Source: Methanobacteriaceae archaeon
Lineage (GTDB): Archaea > Methanobacteriota > Methanobacteria > Methanobacteriales > Methanobacteriaceae
Direction of reading: 5' to 3'
Assembly: GCA_013403005.1 (NCBI GenBank)
Contig: JACBOA010000001.1
Location: 415,040 to 479,039, forward strand
Length of the DNA stretch: 64,000 nt
Part shown: piece after piece, positions 16,063 to 24,598 of the stretch
Layout of the letters: each line of letters starts with the position of its first letter
Numbering within the stretch: position 1 is the first letter of the stretch
Notes under the pieces: model-generated
What the model was told of the DNA's origin: nothing
Databases searched by the model: none
What the model saw: the letters and a program-made list of their open reading frames with translations, nothing else
Position numbers and translations under genes: made by a program

Positions 16063-17205
16063 TTATTCAACAATGTCTTCGCTGTGCCGTGGTAAAAACC
16101 ATTTCTGTGCTACAAAGGTGGGAATCACTGCACTGGAAACTACCACTCCTATAAGTACTGAATACTGCACTTGGTCTATGTAACCTGCGTTAAGACCGAA
16201 TAAGCTGGCTATAGTTCCAAATGTTAGTCCTGTACTCATTAAAAGTGTGGTGTACATACTTCCATTGGGGATGTATTTATTAGCCAGAAAGTAGACTCCC
16301 AGGAACTTTGAGACTATTTTTATAGCAAATAATATTATAAACAAACCCAGTGACGCCAATATCAACTCAAAAGAAATTTTCAAGCCACCCACTATAAAGA
16401 AAATAGGAGTTATTACGGCGTAGGCCACGGTTCTCATCCTAACCATTAATTCTTTCACCTTTGCCAGCTCTTTAGACATTAGAAGTCCCAATATGAATGC
16501 TGGTAGAACTGCCTCCCCATTTCCCAGGGCAGCGAAATACATAAATATCACCAGAATAACGAATACATATTTTATTTCTGGCTCTATAACTTTATTTTTC
16601 AACTTTTCATGGTTGAAAATGTATTTAGAATATTTAGATGCTAGAATTATAACTGCAATGGAAATTACAATGAATAAGGCAGTGTATAGGTCTGGTTTAA
16701 TGAAAAGTATGCTCAGCACCAAAACTGTGGACATATCAGTTACAAATGTAGCTGCTAGGACAATCTTAGCCAGATTTACATCTGGAAGCTCGGTTTCCAT
16801 TAACACCGAGTACACCACTGCCAGTGAAGTTGTGGAAAGGGCAATTCCTGCAATCAGAGCTGCCTGCAGATTCCAGCCAGCTATAAAATAGGTGTAAAGA
16901 CTTGCCCCTATAAAGGGTGCCAGGAATGAAAAAAACCCTATTAGAAAGCTTTCCTTATATTTTTCTCGCATGACCTTGGTATCAATTTCTGTTCCTGCCA
17001 TGAAGGTTAATAGAATCCCACCAAATGAGGCTATAAGGGTCATCCAGTCTGTGGCATGAAGAAAACCCAGATTTCCAAAAATGGCTCCTATAACTAATTC
17101 TATGATAGCTACAGCTAATCCCACTCTCAATGAAATTAAACTTGCTAAAAAGATAGCTATAACCAGTACTAATACATTTTCTTGTGCTAATATATCGATT
17201 GCCAA
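16063..17205 (-). CDS. CPA2-family cation/proton antiporter, riboswitch-controlled
   Basis: A membrane protein of 380 residues with about twelve or thirteen helices, of the Kef/NapA-like CPA2 type. Visible core: MAGTEIDTKVMREKYKES, GIALSTTSLAVVYSVLMETE and the acidic helix VLAATFVTDMSTVLVL with a Thr-Asp pair. There is no C-terminal TrkA domain. Such proteins exchange Na+, K+ or other ions for protons. The start is a TTG at 17205 with the SD GAGGAGA five to six bases upstream. It is the first gene after a fluoride riboswitch. CPA2 antiporters are among gene types known to follow this RNA class in other microbes, so it may support fluoride export or pH balance. Confidence 0.88.
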   Translation of the reverse strand: MAIDILAQENVLVLVIAIFLASLISLRVGLAVAIIELVIGAIFGNLGFLHATDWMTLIASFGGILLTFMAGTEIDTKVMREKYKESFLIGFFSFLAPFIGASLYTYFIAGWNLQAALIAGIALSTTSLAVVYSVLMETELPDVNLAKIVLAATFVTDMSTVLVLSILFIKPDLYTALFIVISIAVIILASKYSKYIFNHEKLKNKVIEPEIKYVFVILVIFMYFAALGNGEAVLPAFILGLLMSKELAKVKELMVRMRTVAYAVITPIFFIVGGLKISFELILASLGLFIILFAIKIVSKFLGVYFLANKYIPNGSMYTTLLMSTGLTFGTIASLFGLNAGYIDQVQYSVLIGVVVSSAVIPTFVAQKWFLPRHSEDIVE

Positions 17206-17243
17206 GTATATCTCCTCTAAATATTATTTTTTAGTTGATTAGC

Positions 17244-17306
17244 ATTAAATGATGCCAATAAATTTACATTAGTATAATTTAGGAGGCATCGGCTTAAAAA
17301 ATAAGC
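17244..17306 (-). repeat. Second, degenerate copy of the riboswitch 3' half
   Basis: The segment repeats the 3' part of the upstream fluoride element (17369-17425). It has the stem GCTTATTTTTTAAGC, then GATGCCTCCT in place of the aptamer's ATGACTCCT, then a hairpin closed by GATGCC and GGCATC, and the shared ending TATTGGCAT...TTTAAT. The 5' half with the GATGG loop is missing, so it should not bind fluoride on its own. It lies between aptamer and start codon and could serve as an added expression platform. Confidence 0.6.
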
Positions 17307-17368
17307 AATTAAATATTGATAATTGCTGTTAATATATCTAGATAGATAATTTAGTAGCCTGAGCTAAG

Positions 17369-17448
17369 ATTAAATGCCAATAACTCCTCCTACAATATTG
17401 CAGGAGTCATTAGCTTAAAATAAGCGGTTAAAGGTGAACTCCATCACC
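17369..17448 (-). ncRNA. Fluoride riboswitch (crcB motif) and expression platform
   Basis: On the minus strand the RNA begins GGTGATGGAGTTCACC (17448-17433), a GGTG/CACC stem whose loop contains GGAGT. It continues AACCGCTTATTTTAAGC, a second stem, and then TAATGACTCCTGC. ACTCC can pair with the loop GGAGT, giving the fluoride-riboswitch pseudoknot. Order, spacing and the conserved GATGG, AACCGC and TAATGACTCC segments match the crcB motif as I remember it from Bacillus and Thermotoga. Downstream, CTCCT and AGGAG (about 17382-17406) form a competing hairpin that would seal off the pseudoknot strand. A TATA box TATTTATTA at 17472-17480 places the transcript start right before the aptamer. Confidence 0.9.
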
Positions 17449-17943
17449 AATCTAATCATATCATTTTTTTCTAATAAATAGTTTACACTTCTTATAAACT
17501 TCATTGAAACTTTAGTAGTTTCTGGAAAAAATGATAAAAGTAACTTACAGGCCTAAATCAGGGTTATAAATAGATTTTTGAAATAATGGTTGTCCATAAT
17601 CTTATGAAATGCAGAAAGATTAAAAAAGTTTTATCAAAATTTATTTTCACCTATCTAAGATAAACATTCTACCAAATCAATCTTTGGGATATATAAAAAA
17701 TTCAAATGATTTATTTTACCTTAGAGAAAGTTCTAAACACGGTATTTGAAAATAATGTTTAAAGGATGGCTTTAGTAAAGATATTATCCAAACATCCCAA
17801 ACATCTAATCCAACCATCTCTCTATCCATACCATTGGCAGCCAACTATAATTGGCAAGAATAATCGTAGTTATTTCTCTAACCATTTTTATAGAGATAAA
17901 AAAAATCTTACTTTAAAAGTCCTAAAAACCCTGCGAAATAATT
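17449..17943. other. Intergenic gap with the riboswitch promoter
   Basis: This gap of 495 bases holds the minus-strand TATA box TATTTATTA (17472-17480) for the fluoride operon. The remainder, up to the end of the ABC ATPase gene, is AT-rich. An open plus-strand frame at 17766-17987 has no SD, is rich in His, Pro and Tyr, and runs into the ABC gene; I regard it as noise. Confidence 0.5.
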
Positions 17944-18630
17944 TTATTTACATTTATCTTCACATAATACTCCTTTATTCAGCTTAAAAACCATATCGGA
18001 ATATTTTACAAGTTTCATATCATCACTGAACACCAAAACAGCGTAATCCTTTTTTAGATTTACTAAAAGTTTAATCAAATCAGTTGTTTCTGTTGCAGAT
18101 AGTGAAGAAGTGGGGTCATCAACCAATAGAATTTGTGGTTGATTAATTATGGCCCTTAATATGCTGGTTTTTTGCTGTTCTTCTACAGAAATCTCATTAG
18201 GATACGATATCCCTTCCAATCCAAAATTTTTGAGCATATCCTGTGCCAAGCTCTTATCATTATTACGCATAGGTAACATTACATTCTCCAGCAGGGTTAA
18301 ATACGGCAATAGGCTTGGATAAGGGGGAACAAAACCCATTTCATTGCGTATTATGTTTAACCTTTCATGAGGTGTGGGATTAGTTAAATCAGCTTGGTCA
18401 AAAATAACTGACCCGGAACTGGGACTCTCTAACAGACCGGCTATGCGGAACAAGGTTGATTTTCCTGAACCCATCGGTCCTACTACCATAGTAAACTTTT
18501 TCGAATTTAATTTCATGGATACATTGTTAAGAGCCAGAGTTTCACCCTCACCAGGAGTAGGATATATTTTGTTTACGGCTTTTAATTGGAGAATTTTTTT
18601 AGACAGGGTTGAACACCTCTTTAAAACCAT
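17944..18630 (-). CDS. ABC transporter ATPase with degenerate catalytic motifs
   Basis: The chain of about 228 residues has the MacB/LolD-type fold with an intact Walker A GPMGSGKST. Nearly every other catalytic motif is altered. The Q-loop glutamine is replaced (GFVPPYPS), the signature reads ISVEEQQ instead of LSGGE/Q, Walker B ends LLVDDPTS with Asp where the catalytic Glu should be, and the H-loop reads VFSDD without histidine. It may bind ATP without turning it over well. It overlaps the FtsX-like gene by 32 bases. The start is uncertain because no good SD fits the ATG at 18630. Confidence 0.8.
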   Translation of the reverse strand: MVLKRCSTLSKKILQLKAVNKIYPTPGEGETLALNNVSMKLNSKKFTMVVGPMGSGKSTLFRIAGLLESPSSGSVIFDQADLTNPTPHERLNIIRNEMGFVPPYPSLLPYLTLLENVMLPMRNNDKSLAQDMLKNFGLEGISYPNEISVEEQQKTSILRAIINQPQILLVDDPTSSLSATETTDLIKLLVNLKKDYAVLVFSDDMKLVKYSDMVFKLNKGVLCEDKCK

Positions 18631-19285
18631 TTTTGGAAGCTATCCATGAAGGATATAAACTCAAAATGAAACTCAATCCTGTTGTAAGGGTAATGGTCAT
18701 GATTATTAACCATCCGGGCAGTACCAGTCCCAAGTCACTGCCGAAGATTTGGGTTAATATGAACAATCCTAAGCTACCTAGAATCACTCCCAGTACAGAT
18801 GAAATCAGTCCCAGAATGGTACCTTCCAGGGCGAAAGTAATTAGAATCTGAATTTCAGAAAATCCCATAATCTTTAAAAGACCCACATCCCGTCTACGCT
18901 CCAATTCATTGAAGAACATGGCAGTATATACACCTATGACACCAATCAATAGTGCTATACTGGCTATTCCATCCGCCAGAAAAATTAAGCTTTGAATAAA
19001 ATTTATTATTACATGGGCACCTTGATTTTGTTCTAGGTTTATTCCTAAGGTGGAACTGATATATTGAGTTATATTAAGGCTTAAAGTATTATTCCCTGCA
19101 TTTCCTCCTACTGAATGATTGCCAGTGCTAATACTTTCTAGTCTATCTAAAAAACTGGTAACTCCCAGACCAGATCCCACTAGAATTAGAAGAACCAGCA
19201 CACCAATGGTTACTCCGGTAATTGTGGAAAAATTGCGCATACGATTTCTACGAAGATTTTTCAGAGCTAATATGTAAATGCGCAT
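18599..19285 (-). CDS. Compact FtsX/MacB-like ABC permease
   Basis: The 228-residue membrane protein begins MRIYILALKNLRRNRMRNF, a typical FtsX-family N-terminal amphipathic segment. It has one helix, an outside domain of only about 60 residues, and three C-terminal helices containing NELERRRDVGLLKIMGFSE, the family's coupling loop to the ATPase. Usual MacB-like permeases are about 400 residues with a large outside domain, so this is a short version. AGGTGAT precedes the ATG. Its partner is the unusual ATPase at 17944-18630, translationally coupled by overlap. Confidence 0.8.
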   Translation of the reverse strand: MRIYILALKNLRRNRMRNFSTITGVTIGVLVLLILVGSGLGVTSFLDRLESISTGNHSVGGNAGNNTLSLNITQYISSTLGINLEQNQGAHVIINFIQSLIFLADGIASIALLIGVIGVYTAMFFNELERRRDVGLLKIMGFSEIQILITFALEGTILGLISSVLGVILGSLGLFILTQIFGSDLGLVLPGWLIIMTITLTTGLSFILSLYPSWIASKNGFKEVFNPV

Positions 19286-19763
19286 ATAATCACCTGATTA
19301 AATAATGGAGTAATAAGGCAAATGGTTCAAACTCAATGCTCATATCATCCTTTAATATTATTCCAATTTTGCATTTTTCTATATTTGTTCTATCACTTTT
19401 TAAAGGAAAAAAATATTTTTTAATGAACATTATTTTAATTTTTTATACTCCATCCATTTTTTGTTTTTTTATTTTCCTTACCACAGGCATGGCGGAGTAG
19501 GTAGCTGATTCCAACTATTAAAGGACCTACAAATCGGGGATTTGATGTTAAGCTGTGTTGGATTTCATAAAAATTTTCAAAATTCTTTTATTATGCTTCC
19601 TTCACCAAACAAAGACAAATCACGTCAAAAACTTTTTGCAAATATCCCTCAACCCACCCAAAAAACCTTTACAAAACCCATGTTAGAATAAAATTAATTA
19701 TAATAAAATAATCAATATTATCAATTAAACCCATGATTTACTCAAACCTTCGCTGAAGTGATT
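19286..19763. other. Intergenic gap upstream of the toxin-antitoxin pair
   Basis: About 478 bases. A G-rich island at 19486-19560 contains GTAGGT (about 19496) and ACCTAC (about 19527), which could close a hairpin with a 20-base loop. I see no tRNA or known RNA fold there. The last 100 bases before the antitoxin gene are AT-rich and may hold its promoter. No gene called. Confidence 0.4.
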
Positions 19764-20060
19764 ATGATGAAAACATTACAGGAAATAAAGGATATTCTGA
19801 TTTCAAACAGGAAACGGATTTATAGTAAGTATCATGTAAAAGAAATTGGAATATTCGGTTCATATGTTCGAGGGGAGCAGAAAGAAGATAGTGATGTTGA
19901 TATACTTGTTGAATTTGAGGAACCTGTGAGTTTATTAAGATTGGTTAATTTTGAGAACTTTCTACAAGATCTAACTGGTGTTAAAGTTGATGTTATTCCT
20001 AAAAAAAATATCCGGCCGGAGTTAAGGGAAATTATCCTTAATGAGGTAAGTTATATATGA
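19764..20060 (+). CDS. mntA: MNT-domain nucleotidyltransferase antitoxin
   Basis: It is a minimal nucleotidyltransferase of about 98 residues. The motif IGIFGSYVRGEQKEDSDVDI contains the Gly-Ser ... Asp-x-Asp signature, with a third acidic residue in VKVDVIPK. In HepT/MntA pairs this enzyme blocks its toxin by adding AMP units to a tyrosine. The start is ambiguous between ATG 19764, ATG 19767 and GTG 19758; no strong SD is seen. The stop overlaps the toxin start by four bases (ATGA), so the two are translated together. Confidence 0.88.
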   Translation: MMKTLQEIKDILISNRKRIYSKYHVKEIGIFGSYVRGEQKEDSDVDILVEFEEPVSLLRLVNFENFLQDLTGVKVDVIPKKNIRPELREIILNEVSYI

Positions 20061-20404
20061 AAAGAGATGTTTCAATTTATTTAAAAGATATTCTTGAGAA
20101 CATAAAATTAATTGAATTATTCATTTCTAAAATGAGTTATGAAGAGTTTGAAGGAGATAAAAAGACTTATTATGCAGTTATAAGATGTATTGAGATTATT
20201 GGGGAAGCAGTAAAGCATATACCTGATTCTGTCAGACAGGAATATCCTGAAATTCCATGGAAAGATATAGCAGGCATGAGAGATAAAGTTATTCATTTCT
20301 ACTTTGGAGTTGATCTGGAAATAGTCTGGTTAACTATCACTAAAGATATTCCCGAAATAAAAACAATAATAAAAAAGGTATTAGAAGATTATGATTTAAA
20401 ATAG
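20057..20404 (+). CDS. hepT: HepT-family toxin (HEPN RNase)
   Basis: A helical protein of 115 residues. The HEPN active-site motif R-x4-H-x-Y appears as RDKVIHFYFGVD near residue 80. In this family the Arg and His form a ribonuclease site and the Tyr is the target of AMP addition by MntA. The preceding EIPWKDIAGMRDK segment is the usual context. Overlap with mntA by ATGA supports a working toxin-antitoxin operon. Both genes lie in a gene-poor, AT-rich stretch between the ABC pair and pan, which suggests acquisition. Confidence 0.9.
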   Translation: MKRDVSIYLKDILENIKLIELFISKMSYEEFEGDKKTYYAVIRCIEIIGEAVKHIPDSVRQEYPEIPWKDIAGMRDKVIHFYFGVDLEIVWLTITKDIPEIKTIIKKVLEDYDLK

Positions 20405-20861
20405 ATTTCTAGAACATATTAGATGCAATTGGAAAGATTATATGATAATAATTTTGTTCTAATTGAATGAATTTTAAATAAAGGAGAAAATTGAAAATTT
20501 AACTAGTCACAATTGCGTTTTTCTATTTGCCGTATTTATTCTAAACTTTGCAGGGGCATAGATTACCATCAATAAGTCTAGGAGAGTGTTTTGGTGATCT
20601 TTCCCTGTTTAGCAGGGTGGGTTTTGGTTTTTCATTCAATGATTCTATAATACCAAGATTCCTGCAAATTTAGCAAGTCCACTGATAATTTGAAGGGGAT
20701 AAGATACAAAAAAAATAGCATATAAAATTAAGCAAATAACATTAATAATGCTTAAATATAGCATCTAAAACTGCTATGGGTAGCTATGGTAAATTAGACA
20801 GTGATATTTTGTTAAAAGTAAAAAAATAAGAAATAGGAGGTATAAACCTCCAAACTGGAAT
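20405..20861. other. Intergenic gap with hairpin
   Basis: This gap of 457 bases lies between convergent hepT and pan. It includes the CCCTG-TTTAG-CAGGG hairpin at 20604-20618. I saw no protein-coding stretch of note. Confidence 0.45.
20604..20618 (+). terminator. Hairpin with T-rich tail
   Basis: CCCTGTTTAGCAGGG is a five-pair stem with a five-base loop. It is followed by GGGTTTTGGTTTTTC, so it resembles a terminator for plus-strand transcription out of hepT. It lies 200 bases past the hepT stop, so it could also mark an unrelated short RNA. Confidence 0.35.
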
Positions 20862-22113
<1,252 letters not shown>

Positions 22114-22225
22114 TAGATTTGTGGAGAAAAATAATATCAGCTTATATTGATATTATTCAATGGATTTATTGTCTTTAATAATATTTAAGTATTGAGGTGT
22201 CTAATTATATACCAATAAAATCTCC

Positions 22226-22263
22226 TTAAATGACCCATGTTATTTATAAAGAAGGTCATTTAA
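22226..22263. promoter_or_regulatory. Inverted repeat around the aMBF1 TATA box
   Basis: Ten-base perfect arms TTAAATGACC (22226-22235) and GGTCATTTAA (22254-22263) flank TTATTTATAAA, a good TATA box for plus-strand transcription. A factor bound to the arms would enclose the promoter. The repeat is seen directly; a regulatory role is inference. Confidence 0.5.
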
Positions 22264-22265
22264 AC

Positions 22266-22293
22266 CCAATTATAATTACCCGATTATAATTGG
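22266..22293. promoter_or_regulatory. Second inverted repeat upstream of aMBF1
   Basis: Eleven-base perfect arms CCAATTATAAT and ATTATAATTGG are separated by TACCCG. The repeat starts two bases after the previous one and lies at about the expected transcript start, 43 bases before the ATG. It may be an operator or a leader hairpin. Confidence 0.5.
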
Positions 22294-22335
22294 TCAGGTA
22301 TTAAACATTCCACCAATAAACTATAAGGGATCACA

Positions 22336-22812
22336 ATGAGATGCGAGATATGCGGAAAAAAGCTTATTGGAAAGCCATTAAGGACAAAAATTGAAAATTC
22401 AGTTATGCTAACATGTAATGAATGTTCTAAATTCGGTAAAGTTCAAAAAGAGCCACCCAGACCTCAGAAAGGCCCTGGTAGGAGAGTTCCTTCTGGTGGC
22501 AGAAGATATTACAGATCTCAAGAACCAACTCAGGAAGTAATTGAGGATTATCAAACGGTTATCAGACAGGCGAGGGAAAAAAGGGGCTGGTCCAGGGAGG
22601 ATCTTGGTGAGAAAATATATGAAAAGGTTTCAGTGATCAACAGACTGGAATCAGGGAAAATGGTCCCTGATCTGAAACTAGCAAGAAAACTGGAACGCAC
22701 ATTAAAGATCACTCTACTGGAAAAAACAGAAGAAGCACACCTTGATGATTTGAGTGGTTCCCACATGAGAGGTGCTACTATTGGAGATATCGCACGTATA
22801 AAAAAGGGTTAA
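22336..22812 (+). CDS. Archaeal multiprotein bridging factor aMBF1
   Basis: The 158-residue DNA-binding protein has an N-terminal zinc ribbon (MRCEICGKKL ... LTCNECSKF), a basic Gly/Arg/Pro-rich linker (about residues 38-70) and a C-terminal Cro/C1-type helix-turn-helix (REKRGWSREDLGEKIYEK ... VINRLESGKM). This is the aMBF1 layout conserved across archaea and related to eukaryotic MBF1, linked to translation and stress rather than classical promoter bridging. It has its own promoter with two strong inverted repeats upstream, so tight or autogenous control is possible. Confidence 0.93.
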   Translation: MRCEICGKKLIGKPLRTKIENSVMLTCNECSKFGKVQKEPPRPQKGPGRRVPSGGRRYYRSQEPTQEVIEDYQTVIRQAREKRGWSREDLGEKIYEKVSVINRLESGKMVPDLKLARKLERTLKITLLEKTEEAHLDDLSGSHMRGATIGDIARIKKG

Positions 22813-22949
22813 TATGCAGGGATTTTTTTAATTGGGAATAAATGTCCAGCTAGTTGGGGTTTATTGAAATATTAGGTTAATTGATAGATGCAGGGAATGC
22901 AAAAAAAATAAGTTAAACTTCAACTTTTTTTATAAGCCCCTAATTCTTT

Positions 22950-23315
22950 TCACTTCCCATTTATAGCTTTTTTAGCAGAGTAATAGCCTTTAAGAGGGGG
23001 AAGTGTTCTGAAAATCTTTTTTAAATCTTCCCATTCTTTGTATTCATGGCTAATTACTATGAGGTGAGCCGGGGGATGTATTTTCTTCACCTGCATTATG
23101 GAACGAGTCACATCTTCCTCAACAGACACTAAAACTGCTATTTTGCTTTTTGATCTTAACTTAGCACTGATAATGCTTTGAGCATATTCATCAGCCATTT
23201 TAGTGTCCATGATTCTAGGGGAACCATTGATTCTGAGATGGGCATGTCTTTCAATATCTGCCAGGCTGTTGAGGATTTTTGACTGGGTTTGGCCACGAAT
23301 CAAAATAAGAGTCAT
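22950..23315 (-). CDS. Conserved methanogen protein, DUF356-like
   Basis: It is a soluble protein of 121 residues beginning MTLILIRGQTQSKILNSLAD, with a mixed alpha/beta pattern and no cysteines or membrane segments. It resembles the DUF356 proteins of methanogens; I hold this at moderate confidence. It begins four bases after the secreted protein at 23319, so both likely belong to the transcript that runs from the Mur-ligase region. Function unknown. Confidence 0.6.
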   Translation of the reverse strand: MTLILIRGQTQSKILNSLADIERHAHLRINGSPRIMDTKMADEYAQSIISAKLRSKSKIAVLVSVEEDVTRSIMQVKKIHPPAHLIVISHEYKEWEDLKKIFRTLPPLKGYYSAKKAINGK

Positions 23316-23318
23316 TGG

Positions 23319-24587
23319 CTACCGCCTTTTTTTTAGGAATGAAGTGATTAGTGTGCTGCGGAATAGAACCAGAATTATCAGTATCAGCCCTATTGCGGTT
23401 TGTATACTGCCTGTTATGTCCAGAACTGACGTGCTTATTGGCAGATTCCATGGTGGTGATGTTCTGCCTTCAGGAAGCGGCTTGAAATAAACTCCTACCG
23501 AACGGGTGCTTTCCACGATGTTAATGTCCTTAGGCTCTATGTAGTTAACTCCTACCAGCAGTCCGTTGTCAATGGCTTTGTTCAGTGCACTGGCTATGCT
23601 GGCAGCGTTGTATCCATTTTTCTTAACTGAATATTGTACTATTTCTTCCGTAGTTTCACTAACACCAGGAGCATCTGTTCCGTAAACTGATACGCTGGTT
23701 CCATTGGCAGTTACAGTTATGGTTTCCACCAGGGCATCGTAGGCATAAATAGTCTTCAATGGTGTTCCATCATAGGGGCAGGTCTGATAATTCTCTGCTG
23801 CAGGGAAGGCAATACTCCAACCATCTTTAGGACATTCTTTGGCATATGGTTCGTCCATGGGGTAACCAGTGGTGTTGAGTTTGGATGGGGTGAACATGTC
23901 ACCAGTGGTTAAAGATGAAACCAGGTTGTCCCCTCCACCTCCGTATTTCTCACCAGATTTCACTGCCACATTTTTAAAAGCCGCACCTAATATCTCGGTG
24001 GCAGGATAACCATCACGAATCATTTTACCAATCAAAATGGCAGTGTCCTGACGAACTGATTCTGCAGTACCATAAAGTGGATTCCCATGAGTGTTACGCA
24101 GGTGTATTATGGCTCCTTTCTGCCCTGCAGGGAGAGTGGCCAAACCACCTGATACAGGGGTGGCAGTGATGGTTCCATCTCCTGCAACTGTCACCACATA
24201 GGCATCGAAGGATCCTCCTACTGCAGCTCCAATGGTAGGGCCACCAGTCATTACCCTGATTCCGGAAAAGCTGCTGGCTGCACTGGCTGCTGTTGAAGCT
24301 GTGGCTCCGTTATTCAATCTTTTAATGGTTTCTACTATGGCTGCCAGTCGAGGAGTTTCATTTCCTTCACCTCCAGAGAGAACTGCAAAGTGTTTTTCCT
24401 TGGACATGATAAATGTGGACTGGAACATATTATCTGCAAAGGACATACTCCCTGCAGCAGCTCCATTGGGGTCTTTTCCCGTGGGATCTGTGATGATCAC
24501 TATGTTACAGGTGGCAGCTGCGGTGTTAACCAGCAGCAGTAATGTCACCAGCAATACCATAATTCTGGATAAATATTTTTTAATCAT
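23319..24587 (-). CDS. Secreted, C-terminally anchored protein of methanogens
   Basis: The protein has 422 residues: an N-terminal signal peptide or anchor (KKYLSRIMVLLVTLLLLVNT), a long outside domain rich in Gly, Ala, Ser and Thr, and a C-terminal membrane helix (about residues 393-415) ending in KKRR. The domain has paired cysteines (AKECPKDG and YQTCPYDG), which look like a small metal or disulfide site. I do not recognise a catalytic motif. It is 11 bases from the preceding gene and sits beside wall-synthesis genes, so a cell-surface role is reasonable inference. Confidence 0.65.
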   Translation of the reverse strand: MIKKYLSRIMVLLVTLLLLVNTAAATCNIVIITDPTGKDPNGAAAGSMSFADNMFQSTFIMSKEKHFAVLSGGEGNETPRLAAIVETIKRLNNGATASTAASAASSFSGIRVMTGGPTIGAAVGGSFDAYVVTVAGDGTITATPVSGGLATLPAGQKGAIIHLRNTHGNPLYGTAESVRQDTAILIGKMIRDGYPATEILGAAFKNVAVKSGEKYGGGGDNLVSSLTTGDMFTPSKLNTTGYPMDEPYAKECPKDGWSIAFPAAENYQTCPYDGTPLKTIYAYDALVETITVTANGTSVSVYGTDAPGVSETTEEIVQYSVKKNGYNAASIASALNKAIDNGLLVGVNYIEPKDINIVESTRSVGVYFKPLPEGRTSPPWNLPISTSVLDITGSIQTAIGLILIILVLFRSTLITSFLKKRR

Positions 24588-24598
24588 AATAGCTTCAC

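Noticed and set aside
17281..17345. A second complete fluoride aptamer close to the antiporter start
   Set aside because: The 5' half with the GATGG loop and its closing stem is missing, so only the 3' half is duplicated; called as a degenerate repeat instead.
17766..17987. Open frame of 73 codons on the plus strand
   Set aside because: No SD, odd composition rich in His, Pro and Tyr, and it runs into the 3' end of the ABC ATPase gene on the other strand.
19496..19533. GTAGGT ... ACCTAC hairpin in a G-rich patch
   Set aside because: The loop is about 20 bases and the stem only six pairs; no match to a tRNA, C/D box RNA or riboswitch that I know.
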